DNA of 64,000 nucleotides from Polyangia bacterium (lineage in GTDB: Bacteria; Myxococcota_A; Polyangia; Nannocystales; Nannocystaceae): assembly GCA_030430565.1 (NCBI GenBank), contig JAUIKS010000005.1:400544-464543 (forward strand), given 5' to 3'. Shown piece by piece: positions 9,116 through 15,915 of the stretch (position 1 is its first letter; each line of letters starts with the position of its first letter). The translations under genes and the position numbers were made by a program. The notes under the pieces are model-generated. The model had not been told where the DNA came from and made no database searches. It saw only the letters and a program-made list of their open reading frames with translations.

Positions 9116-9751
9116 TCAGGGGACGCGGTATCGCATACGCCAGACTCGCTGCGTCCGGGCCAGGGTCGTGCGCTCTCGCCTGCTCGCCGCGGGCATCGGG
9201 TTGCCGCGCCAAAAGCTCCACTCGCCGGCGAGGTTTGTGAAGCCTAGCTCCGCGCACCCCGGATCCTCGAGCTCCGACATCGCCGCGAGCGCGACCTCGA
9301 AGACGTCGCTCGCGAAGTGCAGCTCGCCGCCGGGGCGCAGCAGCTCCCGCAGCGTCGTCAGCAGCTCGGGCTCGACGACGCGGCGTTTTTGGTGCCGCGC
9401 TTTAAACCAGGGGTCCGGGAACAGCAGGTGGAATCGATTGACCGAGCGCGCGGCGAACACTCGGTCCAGGTCGACGTTCATGTTGACGTAGCCGAACGAG
9501 ATGTTGCGCAGCCCCTCCGCGCGGGCGCGGGCGCGGTTTCTCGTCACGCAGGGCTCGCGGATCTCGAGGCCCACGACCCACCACGCGGGGCGCTTCGCCG
9601 CGAGCTCAAAGCTGAAGTCCGCGTCCGCGCAGCCGAGCTCGACCTCGACGCGACAGTCGGTCGCGAGGTGCTTCGGCCGCGCGAGGGGCCGCGCTCGCGG
9701 CTCGATGTACTTGAGCCCGAGCGGGTTGACGTGCTGGCGGATGCCTCGCAC
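9116..9751 (-). CDS. trmB: tRNA (guanine-N7-)-methyltransferase
   Basis: TrmB makes m7G at position 46 in the variable loop of tRNAs. The 211-residue sequence has the family pattern: SAM site VEVELGCADADFSFELA, the acidic GLEIRE strand, and the diagnostic HLLFPDPWFKARHQKRRVVEPELL active-site segment (compare the family's FPDPW.KxRHxKRR), then LRPGGELHFASDV. Length is normal for the family. The start is GTG at 9751. It ends 14 bp after the convergent membrane-protein gene. Confidence 0.93.
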   Translation of the reverse strand: MRGIRQHVNPLGLKYIEPRARPLARPKHLATDCRVEVELGCADADFSFELAAKRPAWWVVGLEIREPCVTRNRARARAEGLRNISFGYVNMNVDLDRVFAARSVNRFHLLFPDPWFKARHQKRRVVEPELLTTLRELLRPGGELHFASDVFEVALAAMSELEDPGCAELGFTNLAGEWSFWRGNPMPAASRRERTTLARTQRVWRMRYRVP

Positions 9752-9786
9752 TGCGCACTTCGTTTAAGTTAAGGCGCGCGCGAGGC

Positions 9787-10437
9787 CTACGCCTCTTGCG
9801 TGATCTTCTTGCCGTCCTCGATGAAGCGCGCGAGGCCGACGTCCGTCAGCGGGTGCTTGATCAGCTGGCCGATGACCTTGAAGGGGATCGTCGCCACGTC
9901 GGCGCCCATGCGCATGGCCGTAAGGACATGATTCGGAGAGCGCACGGAGGCGACGAGCACCTGGGTGTCGACCTCGTAGTTGTTGTAGATCTCGAGGATC
10001 TGATCGACCAGCTCCATGCCCTCGTGGCCCACGTCGTCGAGGCGGCCGACGAAGGGCGAGATGTAGGTCGCGCCGGCCTTGGCCGCGAGCATCGCCTGGA
10101 TCGGCGAGAAGCACAGCGTGACGTTGGTCTTGATCCCCTCCTGCGTCAGGGTCTTGACCGCCCGCAGGCCGTCCTGGATCAGCGGGATCTTGACGACGAT
10201 GTTCGGGGCGATGCTCGCCAGCTCACGCGCCTCGACGAGCATCTCGTCGTAGGTCGTGGCCAGGACCTCGCCGCTGACCGGGCCCGAGACAATCTCGCAG
10301 ATCTCCGTCAGCACCTCGCGCATCGGGCGACCGACTCGGGCCACGAGCGTCGGGTTGGTGGTGACTCCATCCAGGAGCCCCAAGGCCGCGGCGTCGCGGA
10401 TCTCCTGCACATCTGCGGTGTCAATAAACAGCTTCAT
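9787..10437 (-). CDS. tal: Transaldolase / fructose-6-phosphate aldolase-like (short TalC type)
   Basis: The 216-residue protein is a short transaldolase of the class I aldolase TIM-barrel family, acting in the non-oxidative pentose phosphate pathway or as fructose-6-phosphate aldolase. Diagnostic parts are the start [30 protein letters not shown], the Schiff-base lysine in NIVVKIPL, and [32 protein letters not shown]. Starting at ATG 10437 matches the conserved N-terminus; a longer frame adds seven residues. The short (about 220-residue) TalC/FSA type is clear, but transaldolase versus FSA activity cannot be settled by eye. Confidence 0.93.
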   Translation of the reverse strand: MKLFIDTADVQEIRDAAALGLLDGVTTNPTLVARVGRPMREVLTEICEIVSGPVSGEVLATTYDEMLVEARELASIAPNIVVKIPLIQDGLRAVKTLTQEGIKTNVTLCFSPIQAMLAAKAGATYISPFVGRLDDVGHEGMELVDQILEIYNNYEVDTQVLVASVRSPNHVLTAMRMGADVATIPFKVIGQLIKHPLTDVGLARFIEDGKKITQEA

Positions 10438-10449
10438 CGCGGGCCGTTG

Positions 10450-10477
10450 GTAGCACAACGCACACCATGGATGTCAA
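10450..10477 (-). promoter_or_regulatory. Putative sigma-70 promoter of tal
   Basis: Minus-strand TTGACA (10472-10477) and TGCTAC (10450-10455) are separated by 16 bp. The predicted transcription start would be only a few nucleotides before the ATG at 10437, so the leader would be very short. Confidence 0.45.
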
Positions 10478-10553
10478 CGGGAGGTGTCGCCTCGTCGTAG
10501 TCTCCGTGAAACTCGAGCGCGACGTCGATCGCCTGTGGTAGGAGCAGCGGGCC

Positions 10554-11297
10554 ATGCCAACGAAGCTGGGCGTCATCCTCTCTGACGAGCGGGCTCTCCA
10601 GAGCGCCCGCGCGAGTGATTCGGTCGATTGCGTGGTGCTGCGCTCGACCTTGCTGAACCCGCCGCGACAGGCGGCGTCACGCCGGCTCGCGGGCAGGATT
10701 CACAAGCTCCACCCCGGCGCGGCCGTGGTGCCCTACGCGTGGCATCTCGTCACCCACGGCGTCGACGACGGCTTGCGAAACCTCGGCACACGCGCGTTGC
10801 CCGGGGAGCCCCGTCAATTTGGGCGGCTGCAGGACACTCCCGAGGTTCGCGCGGCCTGGGACACGACCGTTCAGTGCGCGGAGGCGCTGGGCTCCGATCA
10901 GGTCGTGCTGCGCACGCCAGCCGGTCTCACGCCCGGACCTGTGGGGGTGAAGCGGCTTCGCGCGTTTTTCGCTCAGCAGCGGGAGCGCGGAGTTCGGTTG
11001 ATCTGGGAGGCGGAGGGCCTCTGGGAAGACGCGGAGCTGCGTGCGCTCGCGCGTGAGTTTGGGGTCGTGAACCTCATGCCGGCCTTCGACGTAACCGGCC
11101 GACTGCTACGGCGTGAGTTCGAACAGTGCTGGATTCGTGTCGACAGCGCGGGCGCGACCGAGAGACTCGGATCCGCCCTGGCGGAGGAACTCGCGTTGGC
11201 GCTCGACGAAGGCGCGGTTTCGGCCACGGTGCTGTTCTCGGGGCACCGGAACTACGCCAACCTTCGCGCGCTGTCCGCGTTGTTGACCGAGCGCTAG
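10554..11297 (+). CDS. DUF72-like (YecE-type) protein
   Basis: The 247-residue protein shows a pattern seen in the DUF72 TIM-barrel family: VVLRTPAGLTPGPVGVKRLRAFF, RLIWEAEGLWEDAELRALARE, a late VNLMPAFDV strand, WIRVDS where the family has YVRxHG, and a C-terminal FSGHRNYANLRAL. It is short and diverged from the usual DUF72 start, so the assignment is tentative. A TAGGAG element precedes the ATG. The function of DUF72 proteins is not established. Confidence 0.55.
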   Translation: MPTKLGVILSDERALQSARASDSVDCVVLRSTLLNPPRQAASRRLAGRIHKLHPGAAVVPYAWHLVTHGVDDGLRNLGTRALPGEPRQFGRLQDTPEVRAAWDTTVQCAEALGSDQVVLRTPAGLTPGPVGVKRLRAFFAQQRERGVRLIWEAEGLWEDAELRALAREFGVVNLMPAFDVTGRLLRREFEQCWIRVDSAGATERLGSALAEELALALDEGAVSATVLFSGHRNYANLRALSALLTER

Positions 11298-11396
11298 GCT
11301 CTGCCGTCAACTGCGCCCGAGGAGCTGAAAGAGCCGCGCTGACGGCGTCGTGGGCGCCGCTCCTAGCGGAGCAGCGTCGAGGGTCGCGAGACGCAC

Positions 11397-11431
11397 AAAA
11401 AAGAAAGACCGCCACGGACTCCGTGGCGGTC
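11397..11431 (-). terminator. Intrinsic terminator of the H1-like gene
   Basis: A perfect 11-bp stem (11407-11417 with 11421-11431, loop ACT) is followed on the minus strand by a TTTCTTTTTT tract. It sits about 33 bp beyond the stop of the H1-like gene. Confidence 0.85.
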
Positions 11432-11464
11432 TCAAGTTCACCAGTTGTTGCGGTCGCTGGTGAA

Positions 11465-12025
11465 CTACTTCTTCTTGGCGGCCTTCTTCTTGGCGGCCTT
11501 CTTCTTGGTCGCCTTCTTCTTGGCGGCCTTCTTCTTGGTCGCCTTCTTCTTGGCGGCCTTCTTCTTGGTCGCCTTCTTCTTGGCCTTCTTCTTGGTCGCC
11601 TTCTTCTTGGCTACCTTCTTCTTGGCCTTCTTCTTGGCGGCCTTCTTCTTGGTCGCCTTCTTCTTGGCCTTCTTCTTGGCGGCCTTCTTCTTGGTCGCCT
11701 TCTTCTTGGCGGCCTTCTTCTTGGTCGCCTTCTTCTTGGCCTTCTTCTTGGCGGCCTTCTTCTTGGTCGCCTTCTTCTTGGCGGCCTTCTTCTTGGTCGC
11801 CTTCTTCTTGGCGGCCTTCTTCTTGGTCACCTTCTTCTTGGCGGCCTTCTTCTTGGTCGCCTTCTTCTTGGCGGCCTTCTTTTTGGTCGCCTTCTTTTTG
11901 GTCGCCTTTTTCTTGGCCCTTTTCTTGGTGGCCTTTTTCTTGGCGGTCTTTTTCTTGGCGGATTTCTTGGCTGACTTCTTGTCAGCCGGCGCGGCCGGCG
12001 CGGCCTGCGTGGCATCATCGAGCAT
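11465..12025 (-). CDS. Lysine/alanine-rich histone H1-like DNA-binding protein
   Basis: The 186-residue protein has a short Ala/Pro/Asp leader (MLDDATQAAPAAPADKK) and then almost only Lys, Ala and Thr in KKKAAKKKAT-type units to the end. Such proteins resemble the C-terminal tail of eukaryotic linker histone H1 and bacterial Hc1/AlgP-type proteins, and would bind and compact DNA through charge. No globular DNA-binding domain is present. A near-consensus Shine-Dalgarno (AAGGAGGG) lies 8 nt before the ATG, suggesting strong expression, and an intrinsic terminator follows the stop. Confidence 0.85.
   Translation of the reverse strand: MLDDATQAAPAAPADKKSAKKSAKKKTAKKKATKKRAKKKATKKKATKKKAAKKKATKKKAAKKKVTKKKAAKKKATKKKAAKKKATKKKAAKKKAKKKATKKKAAKKKATKKKAAKKKAKKKATKKKAAKKKAKKKVAKKKATKKKAKKKATKKKAAKKKATKKKAAKKKATKKKAAKKKAAKKK
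11468..11960 (-). repeat. Tandem 15/30-bp repeats in the H1-like gene
   Basis: The coding region is made of repeated units of the form GCC/ACC-AAG-AAG-AAG with occasional deletions that give KKKAKKKAT variants. Length changes by slippage or recombination are expected. The array explains the strong purine bias of the coding strand. Confidence 0.85.
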
Positions 12026-12060
12026 CGTTCTCTCCCTCCTTAAGGAGCAAACTTGAGCAA

Positions 12061-12090
12061 AAACTACCTACCTGGAATGCGCGCTGTCAA
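12061..12090 (-). promoter_or_regulatory. Putative sigma-70 promoter of the H1-like gene
   Basis: Minus-strand TTGACA (12085-12090) is followed after 18 bp by TAGTTT (12061-12066). A perfect TATAAT at 12117-12122 on the same strand, without a good -35, may mark a second start further from the gene. Confidence 0.55.
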
Positions 12091-12349
12091 CTCCAAATTA
12101 ACATCTTTTTGCCTAAATTATAGGAAGTTGAACGATCATTTTATGTAGTTGAGGGCCAATCACCTATCTCAATCACGTGTCGTGGAGCGAGAGTAAAACT
12201 TACTTAAGTAATATTTCTAAGTGAATTTGAAGTGTTTAAGATCGCGTAGAAGTCCTTTTGGGCTGCGCGCGATCGACGTGTTTTTTCGGGCGCGCCACGC
12301 ACGGGCCGCCGGCTCGGTATCGATCGTCGGCCCGCTCGGACTCGCGACA

Positions 12350-12430
12350 AGAAGACCAAGAAGAACCAAAAGAAGAACTAAAACAAGAACGACCAAAACC
12401 AAGAACGCCACCGTCGAGACGGTGGCGTTC
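12350..12430 (-). terminator. Intrinsic terminator of the secreted-protein gene
   Basis: A perfect 13-bp stem (12403-12415 with 12418-12430) is followed on the minus strand by an unusually long T-rich, pyrimidine-only-like tail. It lies about 40 bp after the stop at 12468. Confidence 0.75.
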
Positions 12431-12467
12431 GGTGCTTGAGCTGTCGGGCGCGGGCCCCGAGTCGGGC

Positions 12468-12965
12468 TCAGTTCAGGTGCTTGATCTCGACGATGACGTC
12501 GTTCTTGATCGTGATCTCGATCTCGCTGGAGGTGCCGTCGCAGTCGAGGTTGTTGAGCACGTACTTGCCGCGCTTGGGTCCGCTCGAGCAGCGGATGTAC
12601 GTGTGGTAGCGGTCGTTGGAGCCCTGGCTGTTGGCAGGTGGCCCCCACGCCATGAACGCGGCGAACTCGTGGAAGCCGACCTTGACCTCACCCTGCATGG
12701 CCGCCTTGCGCTCCTCGGCGGGGAGCGCTGTCCACTTGTCCCAGAGGCCAATCTGCTTGAGGTATGGCTCTCGCTGGGCGTCGTCCAGCTTCAGGTACGA
12801 GTCCTGCTGCTCTTCGGTCGGCAGGTTGTAGTAGAACTGCTTGTACGGCGGCGGCAACTTGTCGGGTGAGTTGGCACACGCAAAGACTGGGCTGAGCAAC
12901 AGTCCCGTGGCTAGGCAAACGATCCTCGAGAGCTTCTTCCGCCCAGGCCCGAACGCACGCTGCAT
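12468..12965 (-). CDS. Secreted protein or lipoprotein, unknown function
   Basis: The 165-residue protein has a basic N-terminus, a hydrophobic signal (IVCLATGLLLSPVFACA) that could end in a lipobox Cys (VFAC is an imperfect lipobox), and a mature part without a family I recognise. The mature part includes LPPPYKQFYYNLPTEEQQDSYLKL and a conserved-looking C-terminus with two cysteines (IRCSSGPKRG, LDCDGTS). The ATG at 12965 is chosen because a good promoter ends 7 nt before it; the longer frame would start inside the promoter. Confidence 0.65.
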   Translation of the reverse strand: MQRAFGPGRKKLSRIVCLATGLLLSPVFACANSPDKLPPPYKQFYYNLPTEEQQDSYLKLDDAQREPYLKQIGLWDKWTALPAEERKAAMQGEVKVGFHEFAAFMAWGPPANSQGSNDRYHTYIRCSSGPKRGKYVLNNLDCDGTSSEIEITIKNDVIVEIKHLN

Positions 12966-12972
12966 GGGCGCA

Positions 12973-13000
12973 ATAATAAAGGAGACGTAGGACACATCAA
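12973..13000 (-). promoter_or_regulatory. Sigma-70 promoter giving a leaderless transcript
   Basis: Minus-strand TTGATG (12995-13000), a 16-bp spacer and TATTAT (12973-12978) form a good promoter. Only 7 nt separate the -10 from the ATG at 12965, so the mRNA should start at or within a base or two of the start codon. Confidence 0.65.
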
Positions 13001-13054
13001 GCATCTGGCGCGGGTTGTACCCTCACGGGCTGCGAGCCGTCCGTCCGGTGGACG

Positions 13055-13084
13055 TTGACGCTCATCATAGCGCCATGGTAGGAT
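13055..13084 (+). promoter_or_regulatory. Putative sigma-70 promoter of cdnL
   Basis: TTGACG (13055-13060), an 18-bp spacer and TAGGAT (13079-13084). Transcription would start near 13091, giving a leader of about 47 nt. Confidence 0.55.
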
Positions 13085-13137
13085 TTTTACCGCAAACACG
13101 GCATTGCTGGTGAATTTTGCCGTCTGCAGACCTTTTC

Positions 13138-13626
13138 ATGGGCGAATTCAAGATCGGGGAGAAGGCTGTTTATCCAGGACACGGCGTGGCAGAAGTCACG
13201 GGTCTGGAGCGACGCGAAATCTCGGGATCCGCGATGGAGTTCTACGTGCTCCGCGTGCTCGAGAACGATATGAAGGTCATGGTCCCGAAGCGCAACGCGA
13301 AAACCGTCGGGTTGCGTCGAATTGTCGGTGAAGAGCAAATTCAAGAGGTCTACGACGTGCTTGCGAAGCGCGGCGAGAAGATTTCCACGGCGACGTGGAA
13401 CCGCCGATACCGCGAGTACATGGAGAAGATCAAGACCGGCTCGCTGCTCGAGATCGCCAGCGTCCTGCGCGATCTGAGCATCCTGCGGGGCGATAAGGAC
13501 CTCTCCTTCGGCGAGCGCAAGATGCTCGAGACCGCGCGCAGCCTGCTGGTCCAGGAGCTCGCCCTCGCGAAGGGGGTCGAGGAGACCTCGATCACGAGCG
13601 AGCTCGAGCAGATGTTTACGCCCTAG
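13138..13626 (+). CDS. cdnL: CdnL/CarD-family RNA polymerase-binding transcription regulator
   Basis: CdnL binds the RNA polymerase beta subunit and stabilises open complexes at rRNA and other sigma-A promoters; it is essential in Myxococcus xanthus. The 162-residue sequence has the N-terminal CarD_TRCF Tudor-like domain (FKIGEKAVYPGHGVAEVTGLE, FYVLRVLENDMKVMVPKRNA) and the DNA-binding C-terminal domain with TWNRRYREYMEKIKTGS and GDKDLSFGERKMLETARSLL, nearly the signature of the myxobacterial protein. ATG 13138 fits the conserved N-terminus; an upstream TTG is in frame but unlikely. No strong Shine-Dalgarno is visible. Confidence 0.93.
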   Translation: MGEFKIGEKAVYPGHGVAEVTGLERREISGSAMEFYVLRVLENDMKVMVPKRNAKTVGLRRIVGEEQIQEVYDVLAKRGEKISTATWNRRYREYMEKIKTGSLLEIASVLRDLSILRGDKDLSFGERKMLETARSLLVQELALAKGVEETSITSELEQMFTP

Positions 13627-13760
13627 GGGCGCGCCGCGACCAAGGTGTTCAAAGAGACACGCGACCGCGCTTCGTCGTGGTCGCGCGGCTTCGATGTTAT
13701 CGTCGAGTCGGTGAAGGAAACGCGCCCTCGGGCCGTCTCACACCCGACTCCGCCGTGTCC

Positions 13761-14363
13761 ATGTTTCGTCGCACGTTTTCGCTCCTCGCCCTGTCGACGC
13801 TGATGCTCTTCGGCACGCCTGGCCCGCGGGCCGAGGCCCACCTCGCCAAGTGGGGGAGCTGGGAGATCACGCATCGAAACTTGATGAAGCTGTTCCCGGA
13901 CGCGGACCCGAACTCGTGGCGGATCAAGCGGTACCAGTACAGCGAGCGCGAGGTGAAGTTCTTAGAGCGTGAGCTCGGCTTCGAACTCTATCCAGAGGAC
14001 AAGCAGCCAGAGTTCTTCGTCGCGCAGGATCGCGCTGGGGCGTTCCTCGGCGTAGCGATCTTCATCGATCCGCGGACCAAGCCGAAGATCCTCAACGGCG
14101 GCGTCCTGACCCTGGAGGTCGGGATCGGGGTCGACGCCGCGGGACAGATCAACCGCATCCGCGTGTACGACTACCGCGGCAACGTCGAGCTGACCAAGGA
14201 CGCCTTCCTCGACCAGCTGCGCGGCAAGACCCTCGAGTCGAACTTTGCGATGGGGACGGACGGGCTCACGGCGGTGGTCGGTGAGCCCGAGGAGAGCCAG
14301 CTCGTGAGCAACGCGGGGCGCGAGGCGCTCTTGCTGATGAAGGTCGCGCTCGGTCGACGTTGA
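13761..14363 (+). CDS. Exported protein resembling the FMN-binding domain of NosR/RnfG
   Basis: The 200-residue protein has a signal peptide (FRRTFSLLALSTLMLFGTPGPRAEA) and a periplasmic domain. Its core, GGVLTLEVGIGVDAAGQINRIRVYDYRG followed by DAFLDQLRGKTLES and a C-terminal helix, follows the layout of the FMN_bind domain used by RnfG and NosR. The usual covalent-flavin motif (SGAT/S) is not obvious, so flavin binding is uncertain. Two genes later lies a NosR/CcoG-like polyferredoxin, which supports a split flavin/iron-sulfur electron-transfer module. Confidence 0.6.
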   Translation: MFRRTFSLLALSTLMLFGTPGPRAEAHLAKWGSWEITHRNLMKLFPDADPNSWRIKRYQYSEREVKFLERELGFELYPEDKQPEFFVAQDRAGAFLGVAIFIDPRTKPKILNGGVLTLEVGIGVDAAGQINRIRVYDYRGNVELTKDAFLDQLRGKTLESNFAMGTDGLTAVVGEPEESQLVSNAGREALLLMKVALGRR

Positions 14364-14442
14364 CGGCGCGGGCCGCGAGTAGAGCAACGAGGCGAGCTGT
14401 CCCTGTCGTGACGGGCAGGACGATCCGGGCTAGCTTTTGGCT

Positions 14443-15915
14443 ATGGCGCAGCTCGGCTCAGGACGCTCAGAAGGCCGTTGCGCGCGCGGGGGCGCCATCG
14501 CGGCGGCGCTCGTGCTCCTCGGCGCGTCCGCGTGCTTGCCGACAAACCCCGGCCTGACGACCGAGGGCTCGGAGAGCGAGGGCGAGACCAGCGACACGGG
14601 CGGCGACGCCTCGGGGCTGTTCTCCTGCTCTTCGCCGCCCTGCTCGTTCGTCGTCGTCAGCCAGACGCTCGACGATCGCGTCGATGTCTTCGACGCCCAG
14701 CGCGGCGAGCTCCGCGGGCGTATCGACCTGGACTTGAAGCCCGATCCGAGCGGTCAGCAGATCACCGGAAACCTGCTCGATGAGCCATATGGATTGCTGG
14801 CCGGCGAGGACCGCCTGCGCGTGCTCGTCGGCCACTACCCAGACACCGACAGCGGCAGCTTGCTGAGCTTCCCGCACTCGATGTTCGCGGCGCTGGAGGC
14901 GGGCGCGACGGCGCCGGTCTCCGACTTCTTCGCGGACGGCGAGTTCTCGGGCGGCGCCGATCACCTCGCGCTCGCGCGCGAGGAGGCGCTGTTCATGCTC
15001 GAGCACCCCAGCGGCGCGCTGCTGATCTCGGTGTTCAACAACAGCCTCACGAGCTTCGACTGGACGACCCCGAGCCAGCTGTTAATCCTCGACCCCGAGA
15101 CCGGCGCGCAGGGGGTTGTTGACCTCGCCACGCTCGACACGCCGTGCAGCGGCGCGTGGAGCCTCGTCGCGCTTGACGACGCGATGGGCCAGGTCGCGAT
15201 GGCCTGTGACGGGAGCGACAGCGTGGCGGTGCTCAACATCCCGGCGGAACTCAGCGATCCGGCGGCGGCGGCGGCGGCGGTGACGGGCTGCGGCTACGCG
15301 ACGCCGGTCGGCGCGCCCGATACCTGGACGACTCGCTTCCTGGCGCCGGACGGCGCTGGCGGGCTGCTGCTGACCCAGTCGTCGCCGGTGGTCGCGCCGC
15401 GTTTGATGCAGATCTCGGGGAGCTGTGATCTCCTGGGCCCGGCGGGGAGCGCGTCGAGCTTTGAAGAGCTCCGCGCGCTGCGGGAGACCGTGCTGCTGCG
15501 CGCCGCGGGTGAGGGCGGGCCGTACTGGCTGGCGGCTGGCGGCGGCGGACGACCCGGCGTCTACGTGCTGCGAACGTCGGGGGTGACGCCCGAACTCTGC
15601 GGGGAGCTGCCGGAGCTGCCGGTGGCGTTGACCGGTGGCGTCGAGGCGAACGAGCCGTTCGCGCTCGCGCTCGACAGCGGCCGGGCGCATCTCGCGGTCG
15701 GTGCCGGCCCGACCCCCGACAACCTGCCCGAGACCCGGGAGGGGCGAGGACAAGTCCTTTGGGTCAGCCTCAACACGGACGGGCTCGCGGGCTGTGATGT
15801 GCGCGCGAGCGAGGTCGTCGAACTCAACGCCGGGCTGTTCGCGCCGGCCGATCCGCGCACGTGGTCACGGGCGCCGAACACCCTGACGGTCCTCGAGGTC
15901 GGAGGTTCGTCGTGA
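14443..15915 (+). CDS. Lipoprotein, possibly a beta-propeller
   Basis: The 490-residue protein has a lipobox (LLGASAC) and a Ser/Glu/Thr/Gly-rich linker (TTEGSESEGETSDTGGDASG), then repeated short beta-strand units such as FVVVSQTLDDRVDVFDAQRGELRGRIDL that resemble propeller blades. It likely faces the periplasm or outer membrane. The ATG at 14443 is preceded by TAGCTT at a 6-nt spacing and no Shine-Dalgarno. The stop overlaps the start of the polyferredoxin gene (GTGA), so the two are translationally coupled. No function is recognised. Confidence 0.7.
   Translation: MAQLGSGRSEGRCARGGAIAAALVLLGASACLPTNPGLTTEGSESEGETSDTGGDASGLFSCSSPPCSFVVVSQTLDDRVDVFDAQRGELRGRIDLDLKPDPSGQQITGNLLDEPYGLLAGEDRLRVLVGHYPDTDSGSLLSFPHSMFAALEAGATAPVSDFFADGEFSGGADHLALAREEALFMLEHPSGALLISVFNNSLTSFDWTTPSQLLILDPETGAQGVVDLATLDTPCSGAWSLVALDDAMGQVAMACDGSDSVAVLNIPAELSDPAAAAAAVTGCGYATPVGAPDTWTTRFLAPDGAGGLLLTQSSPVVAPRLMQISGSCDLLGPAGSASSFEELRALRETVLLRAAGEGGPYWLAAGGGGRPGVYVLRTSGVTPELCGELPELPVALTGGVEANEPFALALDSGRAHLAVGAGPTPDNLPETREGRGQVLWVSLNTDGLAGCDVRASEVVELNAGLFAPADPRTWSRAPNTLTVLEVGGSS

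Larger units (their letters stand above)
12026..12467. other. AT-rich intergenic island 5' of the H1-like gene
   Basis: About 210 bp (12030-12240) are strikingly AT-rich against the surrounding GC-rich DNA. It holds the H1 gene Shine-Dalgarno and at least two promoter-like elements on the minus strand. No gene is visible. From about 12350 to 12430 a purine-rich tract and hairpin form the terminator of the next minus-strand gene. Confidence 0.7.

Noticed and set aside
11465..12025. Repetitive array resembling a CRISPR
   Set aside because: The units are codons for Lys/Ala/Thr without unique spacers, so it is a coding repeat.
12258..12869. 203-residue plus-strand open frame
   Set aside because: It runs across the terminator and is antisense to the secreted protein gene; no sign of a real protein.
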